From Agaricus subrufescens (lineage: Eukaryota; Basidiomycota; Agaricomycetes; Agaricales; Agaricaceae): 64,000 bases of DNA. Positions 22,401-32,945 of the stretch are shown piece by piece; the first letter of the stretch is position 1, and every line of letters starts with the position of its first letter. Below the pieces are notes generated by a model. The model had not been told where the DNA came from. It worked only from the letters and a program-made list of their open reading frames with translations, and did not search any database. A program made the translations under genes and the position numbers. The stretch covers positions 1,736,001 to 1,800,000 of the forward strand of contig CM057065.1 in assembly GCA_029945375.1 (NCBI GenBank), in the 5' to 3' direction.

Positions 22401-23782
22401 GATGAAATTTTTCAACAAGATCTTGTGGATCAGGGACGAAACGACGATCGAACCAAATTAAAGGGTGATAAAAACCCTGATTTTATTCACGTTGCGGCTC
22501 CTAACAACGCTACCACCGGACCGTCAATAACAGCCACCACTACTTATCCAACATTATCACACTCCTCTCAAAATACTAATAACGGAACAGGCACGATGAA
22601 TGGTATTCAAACGACGATGACATCAGCAGCGCCTTCCTCTTCTTCGTCCAATGGTTTACCCGTACGACTGAGACCTCGCCGATTCCTGAGAGTTAGGGAC
22701 TTTAACCCCTATTCGTTGAGGCAGGCGGAAGCGGAAGTGGAGACGGAGAGGACCAAGATGAAAATTAGTAATGGAGATTGGAGATTGGTGGGTAAGGGAA
22801 AGGGGAAACAAAGGGAGATTTATTCTTCATTCTCGCCGCTGCCCATATCACCTACGACGACGGCGGATATGATGCCATTGCCATCAACATCAGCATACTC
22901 GTATCCATATCCGATCCACTTGAGCGTCAATTCGAACTTTTCGAATTACTCGGCTTTGAGTTCTACGCCGTTGGCGAGGTCGTCGGCGTCGAATTTGATG
23001 ATGAATGGAGCAATGACGGATTTGGTTCAGTGGGGGAAACGAAGAGTTGTTCGTGAACCTTCTGTAACTCCAGTTAGAGGTGTTTTTAAGAGGGATGTTG
23101 TTAGCTGGTTGCCGTATACCGAGGTTGTGTCGGAGGAGACATTTGAAGTTACGGATGTGATGATGGATGATTGTAGATTGCTTTTGTTAAAGGTGCGTTC
23201 TCAATTTCCCCCCTTTTTTTCTTGATTTTTTTCTACTTTGCTTCTCTTTTTTTTTTGCCGTTTCTTTCATACCGGGTGAAACCAAGGCTTGTTTGTCTTT
23301 GCCTTTTCTTTCATTTCGGGTGAAGCCAAGGCCTGGGCTTCTTGTAACTGGCGATGGAACGAGGTAAAGCAAGTTCCGCCTGGTTGACCAAAAGTGTTTT
23401 ACTCGGGAAGAGCAATGGGCCGTGTCCTCCTTGGACTATGGGGTTAACCTGTGGCGGTTCTGAAGAGACTGCTCCGGAGGCTAGGGATGCCGATAACGTT
23501 TTCGGGTTTTTTCAGTCCACGGTATTCACATTCAATGATTCGCGCTCTTGGAGAAACCTGATGCACATGGAGTATTATACTCTTCTCCCCCTGAGATATT
23601 TTCATCCCTTCAATACCTTTGAGCGTCTTTCTCGGGGGATTTCTCTTTTTTTGCCACAGGTCTTCTTCTTTTCTGATGGTTCGTGGATTATACTTATGTA
23701 TACTCACATAATCGTTTTTTTTTGTTTCGGTCAGCGCGGACAGATGGGTAAATTAGAAAGCGTGGAAGTTCTTATGATGTAA
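19490..23782 (+). CDS. large F-box protein with long disordered region
   Basis: The first exon starts MLLALPPELLAAILACLGPH, a short F-box: Leu-Pro-Pro-Glu-Leu then 'ILACL'. It is spliced to 'ASRLLARIVAASSRLQYTIAL', a common form in Agaricomycete F-box proteins. 'RESAWSSLRWK', 'YEFVGGIYGN' and 'IIDFTMDPSQDLLVLV' follow, then 'SKFIYHLHLRTIST' and 'LQIWNWE'. This suggests a degenerate propeller-like domain used for substrate binding. Residues encoded from about 20680 to 22660 are mostly Ser/Thr/Asn/Pro-rich, broken by conserved islands such as 'PWEVWGPSSTRWFEECLSTDW' and 'RFLRVRDFNPYSL'. The C-terminal 'VVSWLPYTEVVSEE' and 'MDDCRLLLLK' join across a 542-nt intron (23193-23734) to 'RGQMGKLESVEVLMM'. 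It should act in an SCF ubiquitin ligase; the target is unknown. Early exon joins are uncertain. Confidence 0.75.
23264..23336 (+). repeat. imperfect 28-nt direct duplication inside the last F-box intron
   Basis: 'ctttcataccgggtgaaacc' plus the following 'aaggcttg' recurs about 43 nt later as a near copy with four or five differences. It lies in the long last intron of the F-box gene. Confidence 0.6.
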
Positions 23783-26167
23783 CACTAAAAAAAAATCTAT
23801 AATGACTGATTGATCTACCTTATTCGTTGAGAACGGAGGAATGATTCCGTTTGGGAACCCCCATTCCACGAGGGGAGAGGGGGAGAAGAGGTTTCCTTCT
23901 TCTTAAGAAAGAAGGGGGGGAGGGAAGGGTATAGTTCTGTCTGAAGTGGAATGACGTTTTTTAAAAAAGGAATAGTGTGTGTATGTGGTGTCATAAATAT
24001 AGATGATAGGTTGATGGAAATTGTTGTTGTAGGAGATTGAAGGATGATCCGGCGGTGTTATGTGGATGTTTATACTTAGAAGCTGGATGATAATTTGTTA
24101 CATTACCCTCCCCCCCAGAATTGGACTAGGAACCCGTGTGGTGTGCTATATTGGGAAGGGGGTTGGTCACATCAGAGAAAGTCTTATGATGTTCCTTTTT
24201 GCTGGGTGACCTTTTAGTTTGTATGTATATGTTCTTGGGTTCTATCTTTTCATTCTTCTCTCGCCCTTTCGCCGCGGCTTTCGATTTCTGATGTGTGTTT
24301 TTTCTGTGTGTTTTTTTTTCTTTTTTCGTTTTTATTTTGTTTTCGTTTTTTTTGAGAAGGGAGGTTCCCTTGTTTTAAAAAAAAACAAACTTTGGTTTAG
24401 CGTGTTAGTTTCTATCGGATCAAGGTTTCTTTTTTTTTCTTCTCTTTTTCTCTCTCCTCTCTTCTCTTTTATATCTTCTTGTTGAGATGTTAATACCAAT
24501 TTTGGTAGAGTGAAACCCTTGGTCTCCGGACCGTGCTCGCTAACGCTAATGAAACCGGCGGAGAGGCTTGTGTGATCTTTTTGCTCTCTCTCCCTTATTT
24601 CGGGAGAAGAGCCTTGCGGGAAGTTTAAATTTTTGGACACTGTGTGAGGCGAATTTCCGCCGGATAACGAGGAGTGATGAGCTTTTTAGGATGAACAGTC
24701 TAGGCGGGGAGGAGGGAGGGAGCCCTTTGTACGTATGCCGGGCCGCGCAAATCAGAAATGTGGTGCTACATAGTATTAAGTGATCTTCACGGTCCCGACT
24801 CGGAACAGGCTACATTGAAAAAATGAATAACCGAAAAAAAAAAAAAGAACCCTTTGATCTTTGTCTTTGTGGGTGGAGGGAGTTCAAGAAGTTGTTCTTT
24901 TTGAACCTTGATCTAAGGTGAAGCGGTTCATAGTAGCCGCGGGCGGTTGTATTGAATGCCGTTTTTCGATTAGAGTATGCCTAGTCTAGTGGTTGTTCGG
25001 GAAGATGGAAAGCGCCGCCGCGCCGCGGCCCGGTTAGTAACGTAGTACGCGGGCACAACGGCCGTAGGCTTCGTTCTCCGTTTTGTTCTCTCCCCAAGCA
25101 TTCCTAGCGGACTCTAGACTGCATCTTACCTGTAGCGGTGGGACCGTAAGTTGCCGTTTAGCATCACAGGCTTATTTTCGTCTTCAAATAAATAAATAAA
25201 TAAAAACAATAACTCGGATACCGTCCGACCCGTTTTTTCTTCTTCTTGAAATTGTTACCGTATATCTTTACGACACAGATACATATATCAGGCTCGGCTC
25301 CGCCCATCGGGATTATCCTGGTGAATAGCGTAGATGAGTCGATGCTGGCACGCATGCCTGAATGTATCTTAATTAAGTTATCACTTTTAGTTATCGAATA
25401 ACTTAACATATACGCTTATATGGCATAGCATGAGGGTCCCATTGTTTCTTCCCCTTGAGGTTAGATAGCGAGTAAAAGGAGGGGACCCCTGTATATGTAA
25501 GAGATTCAGGATGGAGCCACTGAACCTGAGCTAAGCAACGGACATAGAAGTTACCACTAACGGTAGCGAACAAAACACGGAGAAACTCAGGCGCATACTA
25601 ATCATGTACCTACAACAACACACATACTATGAGGCCGCTACCAAAAAGGCTTTAATTAAAATGAGCATCGGGTTCTCGACAGTGTCAGTGCCTAGCAGTA
25701 ACGTCATCAATAACGGACTCGCCATCCCTGCAGACGATTCGAATAGACCCCGCAGCCCCACTTGTATTCGGTGTAAAATCACATTTTTAAATGAATTATA
25801 GATTTACGCCAGATGCCTAAATCTATGACACCTTGAATGTCACAACTGAAATGAAAATACAAAGAGGGCTCAGAGACCGCAGCAGTCCTGGACTTCTGAC
25901 TTCACTTCAATCAGAAGGCCCTCATCTCAAAAGAATAATGGCAGTTTGCGACTCCCAGCATACAGCTTACCGTACGGAGATATCCCACGGAACCCCGGGT
26001 ACAATCTTAGCTCGTACCTTTTTGAACGTGGGTGGTGTACTATGAGCGCAGGATGACTTCTGCAGCGCCATCTAAGAGTATCAGTCGTCTTATTCTTGGA
26101 AGCATCCGCGCGTGAAACTCAATTACTTGCGCCACAGGCCGCTGGGTGAGAAGTTTGTTCGTTTTGT
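23783..26167. other. gene-poor region of 2.4 kb
   Basis: I find no supported gene here. The left part is the F-box 3' region, with a near-perfect palindrome around 23891-23914 ('cttcttcttaagaaagaag'). Strand-asymmetric T-rich tracts follow at 24240-24480, including a pure pyrimidine run near 24440-24470. A GC-rich patch near 25010-25070 (gccgccgcgccgcggcccgg) is followed by AT-rich DNA. Open frames in it are of low complexity or random composition. Confidence 0.55.
25186..25205. repeat. AAAT microsatellite
   Basis: Five uninterrupted AAAT units lie in non-coding DNA. Confidence 0.8.
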
Positions 26168-27432
26168 TCATTGCGTAATGAACAAATCTAAATCTCCAGC
26201 CGAAAGCTCCGAAAAGTCTTTTTCGCCTGAGCTGCTGCTATCTTTGTCCTCGTTTTCCCAGCGATCTGACAAATATCTGGGAAAGCGACCTCGCCATTGT
26301 CCCAGCTTGCGCTGAACAAGATATTCGATGTCTTCGATTGATCTTGTGACGGACAGCGCCGTTCTAAACTTGCTGAACCAGGGTTTTCGGCCACTGGTGA
26401 TAATCAATCAGGGATCTGCGAGAGATCAAAAGCACGTAAATTACCATTGGAATTCGACGAAGTGTCGGACGTGGGTTTGTATTGCTTGAAGAGAAGCGAC
26501 ACCGGGATATCGATGACACAAAGACAGATATTCGAACGAGATATCGACAGGATCAGGTAAGGTTCCGGTGAAAACGCTGGATGTTGTGTCACAATAAGGC
26601 CCCAGACATTAGTGTTTGACATACTAAGGGTTTCCAAGAAGAGTTTCGCCGACCATGAGGCCATCAGCGCCAGTGAAGGCCAAATTTTCCCAGAGATCGT
26701 CATGTACGCGCACATTACCGTTGCTGATGATCGGGATAGACAGGTTTTCCTTGAGTCGCTTGACTTCGCTCAGATCTGCGGAACCTTGTCGCCGTCTTCT
26801 GGCAGAAATAGTGCGCCCGTGTAGGGTCAACCATGAAGCCCCACATCGTTCGAGGCTCTGATAGAACTCTAGTGTCTTAATTTGAGGTTGACAGAGCCTG
26901 GTTTTCACTGATACGGGCACGGTGAAAGAGTGGGCCATCGAAGAGACTGGAGATCACGGTCAACCCATCCGTCGATACACAATAGGCATTCGCACCTATC
27001 GACTCTACGAGAGGCCAGTCACTCTGTCCCAGTAGATAGGCACCGTAGTGACCGTCTCGCGCGTGCTCTTGAGGGCATCCAAGGTTGAGGTCTATCCGTC
27101 TTAGATACGTCTGCGAACGAGCCACACATTTTGGGCAGAAATAAAATACCTATTCCTTGACAATAGTTTTGCAGTTTGCGTCCCGCTTGGACGATCGTAT
27201 CAGGGTCATTACCGCACAGCTGGGCAACGACAGGGTTCTCAAGGCCAGAAACGACAGTGGACAGATCCTTGAGGTGGGTTTCGAGATATTCTTGGTCAGT
27301 CAGTAACCTGCCAGACATTAGCATCTGGGTGTAGGCTAGCGTGGCGCCATTTCTGCGCGCGAGTACACGGAAGGGGAGATCTGATTGGCCGACCATTGGT
27401 GCCGCGATGAACCTGAGGTGGTTTCTGTCCAT
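26168..27432 (-). CDS. DUS1: tRNA-dihydrouridine synthase (Dus1 type)
   Basis: The first exon encodes MDRNHLRFIAAPMVGQSDLP and 'GATLAYTQML', the flavin-binding start of the barrel. 'NPVVAQLCGNDPDTIV' follows. A 58-nt intron then joins 'NYCQGI' to 'DLNLGCPQEHARDGHYGAYL', which holds the catalytic Cys. 'VPVSVKTRL', 'WLTLHGRT', 'IPIISNGNVR' and 'TGADGLMVGETLLGNP' are the FMN phosphate and tRNA-facing loops. Later exons give 'DISFEYLSLCHRYPGV' and a helical C-terminal domain ending in ITQ. Dus1 reduces U16/U17 in the D loop of cytoplasmic tRNAs with FMN and NADPH. Length, about 370 residues, is usual. Confidence 0.9.
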
Positions 27433-30400
27433 TGCTGTCGGAGGAAGAGGTGGTGGCTACTTGGTGGCGTAAACAGAATTCCCCAGTTCTCACAGTGCTC
27501 GCTTGGCGCAGACTCAAAATAACACTCACGCCGCAGCCACTTCTCACCCGCTCCCATCTTCGCGCATCTCGCCACGATAGCATATCTCGGTCACCTGCCC
27601 TTCCCACACTCGTCATTAACCCATCACTTCCTCCTTTCTGATCTCCTGCCCCCTCTGGCCAATCCGCAACCGCCGCCTTTCTGCGGCAAATGAACATCTG
27701 GTCTCCGGCAAGGCGATACATGGGCTTTAATTTTCTCTTACGGCACATCTCCAAACGAACACTCTGCCGGAAGCGACAATTGGCTTGTTTAGGTTCTCTG
27801 TTCGTGCGCTCCAGAAGGCGTCCTACCCGCACTTCGACCGATAATAGATGCCCTCGCCGGATAATTGCGCGATAGCCTCTCCCATGAGAAGTGATTGCGG
27901 ACGAATCAGGATGGAATCTGCCTTCTTTTACCACCGGGCCTTAAACTTTGACCTAACCACATATGCCAAACCCCGCCCCGCCTATCTTTTTCGCTCGCTC
28001 CTCACGATGGTTATACACGCACCGACTGATTACCGATCGTTTTCTCGTCTCTCTCTTTCCATCAGGGCTCCAGATCTGCCTAGTGTAGCCCATTATTCGG
28101 CAATACTCGCCTTGGCTGGCACCACCTGAACTCTTCCTGCTCCTGCGCCACGGATCAGAGCCCTTAGATTGGGCCCAGACTGCCATAGCTGGATGCAAAT
28201 GTTGCAAAATGCAGACCGAGGTTTGCGGCAGAATACGTCCTACCCACAACCATCTTCTCCATGTAGACGATGGGAGTCTCCTTTTTCCCCAGCAAGATGT
28301 AATGTGCCTCTACTGTCCATACGTTCCCAAACTCAAGACCCTTCACCGGCCCGATGGTGGAGGACCGTCAGATCAGTCAGATTCACGGCACACGCGAACA
28401 TGATCGGGCTATCAGAAGTAAACAACCCAGTGTGGGACAGCCGTGGAAACTCACTCACTCCCTCCTCGCTATCAGGCCCGGACTGACAGCTGATTCATGT
28501 GCCAGGTTACACAGTCAGTCACAGACTTTCTCACCGGCGCCTCGCGTTGTAGGTATCAATAGCATTGGGGAGAGAAGGTCACGCAGAAAAAGAACGGGGG
28601 CACAGATAAATATATCCTTTGTCCCACTTCTGCTGCTGCTGATCTGTCACCCAACAACATTTTACGACAACTACCGTGGTCATACTTTGGGTGATAGATT
28701 CGAAAGCCTTCGGAGGATCTGTGCGGAAGCTATTGTTAAACCTCTTTTTGATGCTTTTCCTGATGCTCGCCCGTGATACGATGACGCCAAGCTTTGATCG
28801 GTTCTGATAATTGTCCAAGAAGCGTCGCATGGGTTCAGGCAAAGTTTTGAATCAGAAGACCTCTGATGGCGGCACTCACCCTGACGGACTGACGCTTACC
28901 GACGACATCATTACTAGAACAACGGAACAAGCCTTAAAGAAGTCAGGAATGGGCCGGTACCCTGTGCCTTCGGCGACCGGATGTGACACGTTTTAGACTC
29001 TCTCACAGCTGCAGGCCATGAGAGATCGGCGGCGGAGCTTTAGTCCTGGAGTTGACACACACGGGTCGAAAATTTAGGATGACTGAGACACAGGCGCAGC
29101 AGTTTAGGTCACTAGGTCTACATTTGTCAAGGACTTCGATGATGGAATTCATTCCCAAACAATTTCCGGTCAATCAAGTGGTATGGTCGCACCCCACGGG
29201 GGAGGAAGGACAATTCATTGAAGAGTTTCAAACACAGAAACACATGATACAGGAGACCTATGGTACGTGCAGTGATGATGAATGTTATCATCGGGCTTCG
29301 ATGACTATTTACTCCACTCCATAGTGCCATTCCTTGTACGAGCTCGAAAAGGTATGTGGCGTCGCGATGGCGAACCATGACCTTGGGTTTAGAAGCTGAA
29401 GAACTATCGGCGATACGGGTACCGACACCGATTTCCATGGTCGTTATAATCGGTTGTGTGTATATTCCAACCGAACGGTAGCGTAATCGTCATCGTGATA
29501 AAATTCTGGGAGACAACTGACATGTATTATAGCCGACTGGAAAATAAGGTTAATCAATTCCTGAAGCGGCTGCACTTGTAGAACTTCGCTTGATCATGAA
29601 AGGCTACTCATCACGGTGCTCTGAGAGGACAAAGCATGCCATTCCCGGTCAGTGGAGTTGACTCGTGACTTTTACTAGGTATCTCGCTTCCTTTCTCGGT
29701 TAACGTATCCGCAGGAAACATGAGGTCGCACTTCAGGAGTTCCGGACCATACTCGAGTCCAGTCTATGCTGATTCCCTGCGTCAGCTGAGGTTTCAACAC
29801 CCCTGAGTATGTTTTCCAGACATACCATTCCTACACTAGGCTCTCACCTCATCGACTATGTATTAAAGGCATATACAAAGGCCCAAAACAAAATCTGGTG
29901 GCGATATAAGGTTTTCTTTCCCGCACGATGTACGTACACGGCCCAAAGTCACCGTGAAACGAGACGATAAGAGACCATCACGGTCCTTGGTATATAGTCC
30001 AAGGTCTCGACAGTGCGCATTAATGACCAAACGAGAATGTTAAATCCACGTTTATCGGACCCTTTTTTTTTTTTCGTAAACCACGCTAGATCGATCCTGG
30101 GTCATTCGACCCCGAAAAAAAAATAAATGCATCCTTCCAACCTAATCGCCTAATGACATCTCTCCTCTGCCCTCCCTCCCCCAATATACTTAAAAAACCT
30201 CCGGGATCTTTTTATACCCTTGTTTTTTTTTTTTTTCGGCTCCAGAATGGGTAAATCACTTGATAAGGAAGAATTACTGATGACAAAAAAGCAAAAACAC
30301 ATGTTGTGTTCGCTCATTCAAATTATCTTTGTCTTTTGGAAATTGGATTTTTCACTCTCAGCGATTGACCCAGAAATCTGGGTAACCCGTTTTGACGTTT

Positions 30401-31269
30401 CTGTGTGTTTCAATAAAATTTGCCTGCAGGCAGGAATGTTATTATATTGACTAAGCGATATTTGACCGAGTTTTTTTTCTTTTCTCCTGAGTACTACTAA
30501 ATGAGATCCGACGTAACCGGTTAGGTTAGTGTCATTGCGTTTAAAAGGCTACAACCATCCAAAATCGATTTTTATAGCCGGTTGAATATACATCATCATA
30601 CAACAACACATTGTCAGCTGTCCAAAACGTGGGGCCACGGGCTCACATTCTGGAACGAGGTCAAGAGACAATTCCATAGCAGGGTCAAAACCCATAAACC
30701 CATCACGTTTTAGTATCCTTAATGAACAGGACTCGAAAAGATTCAAGTTCGGGGACATTAGAGGAAAGATTCCATACGTCATGCAGTTAGACACCTGAAA
30801 GGAGGCGTTCACGTCATCAAACGTGGCGCCCAGCCTTCTCCAAGATGTATACTAATTTCACGTTTGGGAGGGATGACGGCTATCTTGGGTTAGAAAGTAT
30901 AAATGGCGTAATCAATATTCACCCGCCTGTCTGACAAACCCATATGCAAAAAGCATACCGCAGATCATGCGCGGGTGGAGAATATGGCAGGTGCCAAAAA
31001 TATTCTCTCTGTTTGTTCTCATAAGCGGTACAGGTGATTTCAAAGTAATATATTGCAAAGAGCGTTAAAAAATTGCACTAAAAGTACACAGATGTCTAAT
31101 GAGAGCCACAAAATAACACGGAAGCTAGCAAATATGGGATGCGACTGTACATGCACTGAACATAGATATTAGTCAAAGTTCAACCGATATCGAGGAGGGC
31201 GGGGACTTTTTTAGTAACCGAATGATGCATGTGGGTATACGTGGGTAAGTTTGAAAAGCGGGGGATGAT
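27433..31269. other. gene-poor region of 3.8 kb
   Basis: No gene can be assigned. The left 1 kb is the Dus1 promoter side. On the minus strand several short open stretches have protein-like composition: 'KPKVMVRHRDATYLFELVQ' near 29330-29436, 'HPVAEGTGYRPIPDFFKAC' near 28910-28985, and 'MRRFLDNYQNRSKLGVIV' near 28780-28832. I could not join them into one frame with good splice sites. Homopolymer T runs occur near 30061-30075 and 30220-30236. An 87-codon minus-strand frame at 30549-30812 has no recognisable motif. Confidence 0.5.
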
Positions 31270-32676
31270 TCATGAAGCTTGACCCTCTCCGACCATAACC
31301 TTCAAGACGAGTCGGCCATTCTCATCGACACCTCGTTCTAGAGTCTCGAAAGCTCTTTTGGCGTCTTGCAGTCTATACCGATGTGTCACAAGCTTCTCAA
31401 CATTGCCTATCTTCCTTGAACTCAGGAGCGCCAATGCGGCCGGGTATGTGTTGGCGTATCGGAATGAACCCTGGATGTCCACTTCCCGCAGAGCCGCAGA
31501 GGATAAGGGTAAAGTCACGTTTCTTGTGCCCATGCCAATAAGCATAACCTTGCCGCCAGTAGTCGCCGCCTGGAAAATAAGAAGCAGCATTAGGTCATGT
31601 CTTGTGAAGAGGGGAAATGGAAGCCAAAAAAGAGAATCAGGGTCGGAAAAAAACAGGAAAGTTGGTTCTCGGAAATAAAGGAACGAGGAAAAAAGAAGGT
31701 TCGCAAGGATATTTCGGTCGGAAAGGATTGTGACTCACATGGATTGACATTTGAATACAGGGCTCGGCCCCAGAACATTCGAAGACGACATCAAAGCCGT
31801 CTTCTTTGTTCAAAGCAGCTAGAGCAAGACTGGCACTCTCTTTCGCCCGCCGCAGCTGCTCGTCGGTGTTCTTTGTCCTATCGGCGGGAGGGAAGCAGTA
31901 GGTCTGATGAGCAAACCCATTCTTCTTGGCGAAGTCGAGTCGCTTCTGGTTGATATCAATGGCAGCTACTCGCGAAGCACCTAACGATCGTGCAAGCGCA
32001 CAAGCAAGCATACCGATAGCTCCTGTGCCAAGAACAAGAACTGATTGGCCGGAGGTAAGACCGGCCCGCCTTGAAGCATGTACGAGAACGGAAAGGGGCT
32101 CTGCGAGGGCGGCCTGTTCGAAGGAACAGGTGTCGGGTAGGCTGCAAAAAGCGTTAATGGGTGGGGAAAGCGGGGATTAAGTGGACATACGGATGCACAA
32201 CGTGGGCGGGGTGATTCATGCGGGTCTGGAGAGTACCGTCCACATGAGGGAAGGCGGCTGCGCTGCTACAGAAGCGCATAGATTTGCAGAGATTGTAGCG
32301 GCCGCCCCGGCAGAAACTGCAATCGCGACACATGATTCCAGCCTCGATCGCCACGCGCTGGCCGACGACAAAGCCGGTGACGCCAGGGCCTATGGCGGTT
32401 ACAATGCCAGAGGCTTCATGGCCGAGAACAAGGGGTTGGCGAACAGCAAAGTCGCCGTTACGGCCATGCATATAGTAGTGGACTGGAGCGGAGGTTAATC
32501 ACAAGGGAAAGGAGGAAGAGAACAGAAAACACACGATCGCTACCGCACAGGCCGGTGGACATGATTTGGACTTGGACCTGGCCGGACTGGGGGGGCCAGA
32601 CGACGCGCTGCTCGAGGCGGAGGTCCTTGGCGGCGTGCAGAACAGCAGCGTGCTGGGTCGGGAGTGAGGGAGACAT
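31270..32676 (-). CDS. zinc-dependent polyol (sorbitol/xylitol-type) dehydrogenase
   Basis: This is a medium-chain dehydrogenase. It has the catalytic zinc Cys in 'GLCGSD', His-Glu in 'LGHEASG', and structural zinc cysteines in 'CRDCSFCRGGRYNLC'. The Rossmann motif is 'VLVLGTGAIGMLACALARSL', and 'AAIDINQKRLDFAK' holds the cofactor-selecting Asp (NAD expected). 'FDVVFECSGAEPCIQMSI' and 'GGKVMLIGMGT' follow, with the C-terminal 'FRYANTYPAALALLSS' loop. Introns follow 'CGSD', 'HVVHP' and 'IQMSIH'. Members oxidise sorbitol, xylitol or L-arabinitol at C2 or C4; which one cannot be told. The start MSPSLPTQHAAVLH is the first ATG. It is head-to-head with an SDR gene 269 nt away, so the two may serve one sugar or polyol pathway. 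Confidence 0.9.
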
Positions 32677-32945
32677 TGGCGGTGGAGAAAATGAGCAGCA
32701 AAGGAGGACGAGCAGGATTTATATAGCATGTCAATTATCAAACGACACTCGGACCGACTGCCCGCCTGCGCCCCGGATCTCGATCTCGGTCATGCTGTCA
32801 CGCGTGACAAAGATCGCCAATCTGGCGCGCTGGATCGGGAAGAGTGCAGCGGGATCTCCCAATCTGGCGCCGGCTTCTCCTGGGACTCGGGCCGACCCTG
32901 ATAGTCTGGCAGTACTTGGAGCTCGAGCATTCGGTTTTGCGAGCT
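32677..32945. promoter_or_regulatory. divergent promoter, polyol dehydrogenase / SDR
   Basis: The 269-nt interval lies between two divergent oxidoreductase genes. It contains TATATAG (near 32720) oriented toward the polyol dehydrogenase, and CpG-rich DNA toward the SDR. Shared control is inferred from arrangement only. Confidence 0.45.

Noticed and set aside
24219..24485. Phe-rich 88-codon ORF in the desert after the F-box gene
   Set aside because: It is a translation of T-rich low-complexity DNA and has no coding character.
27296..27934. Minus-strand ORF of 212 codons overlapping the Dus1 start
   Set aside because: It starts without ATG, is in another frame from Dus1, is Arg-rich and lacks any motif. 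It probably reflects upstream GC-rich sequence.
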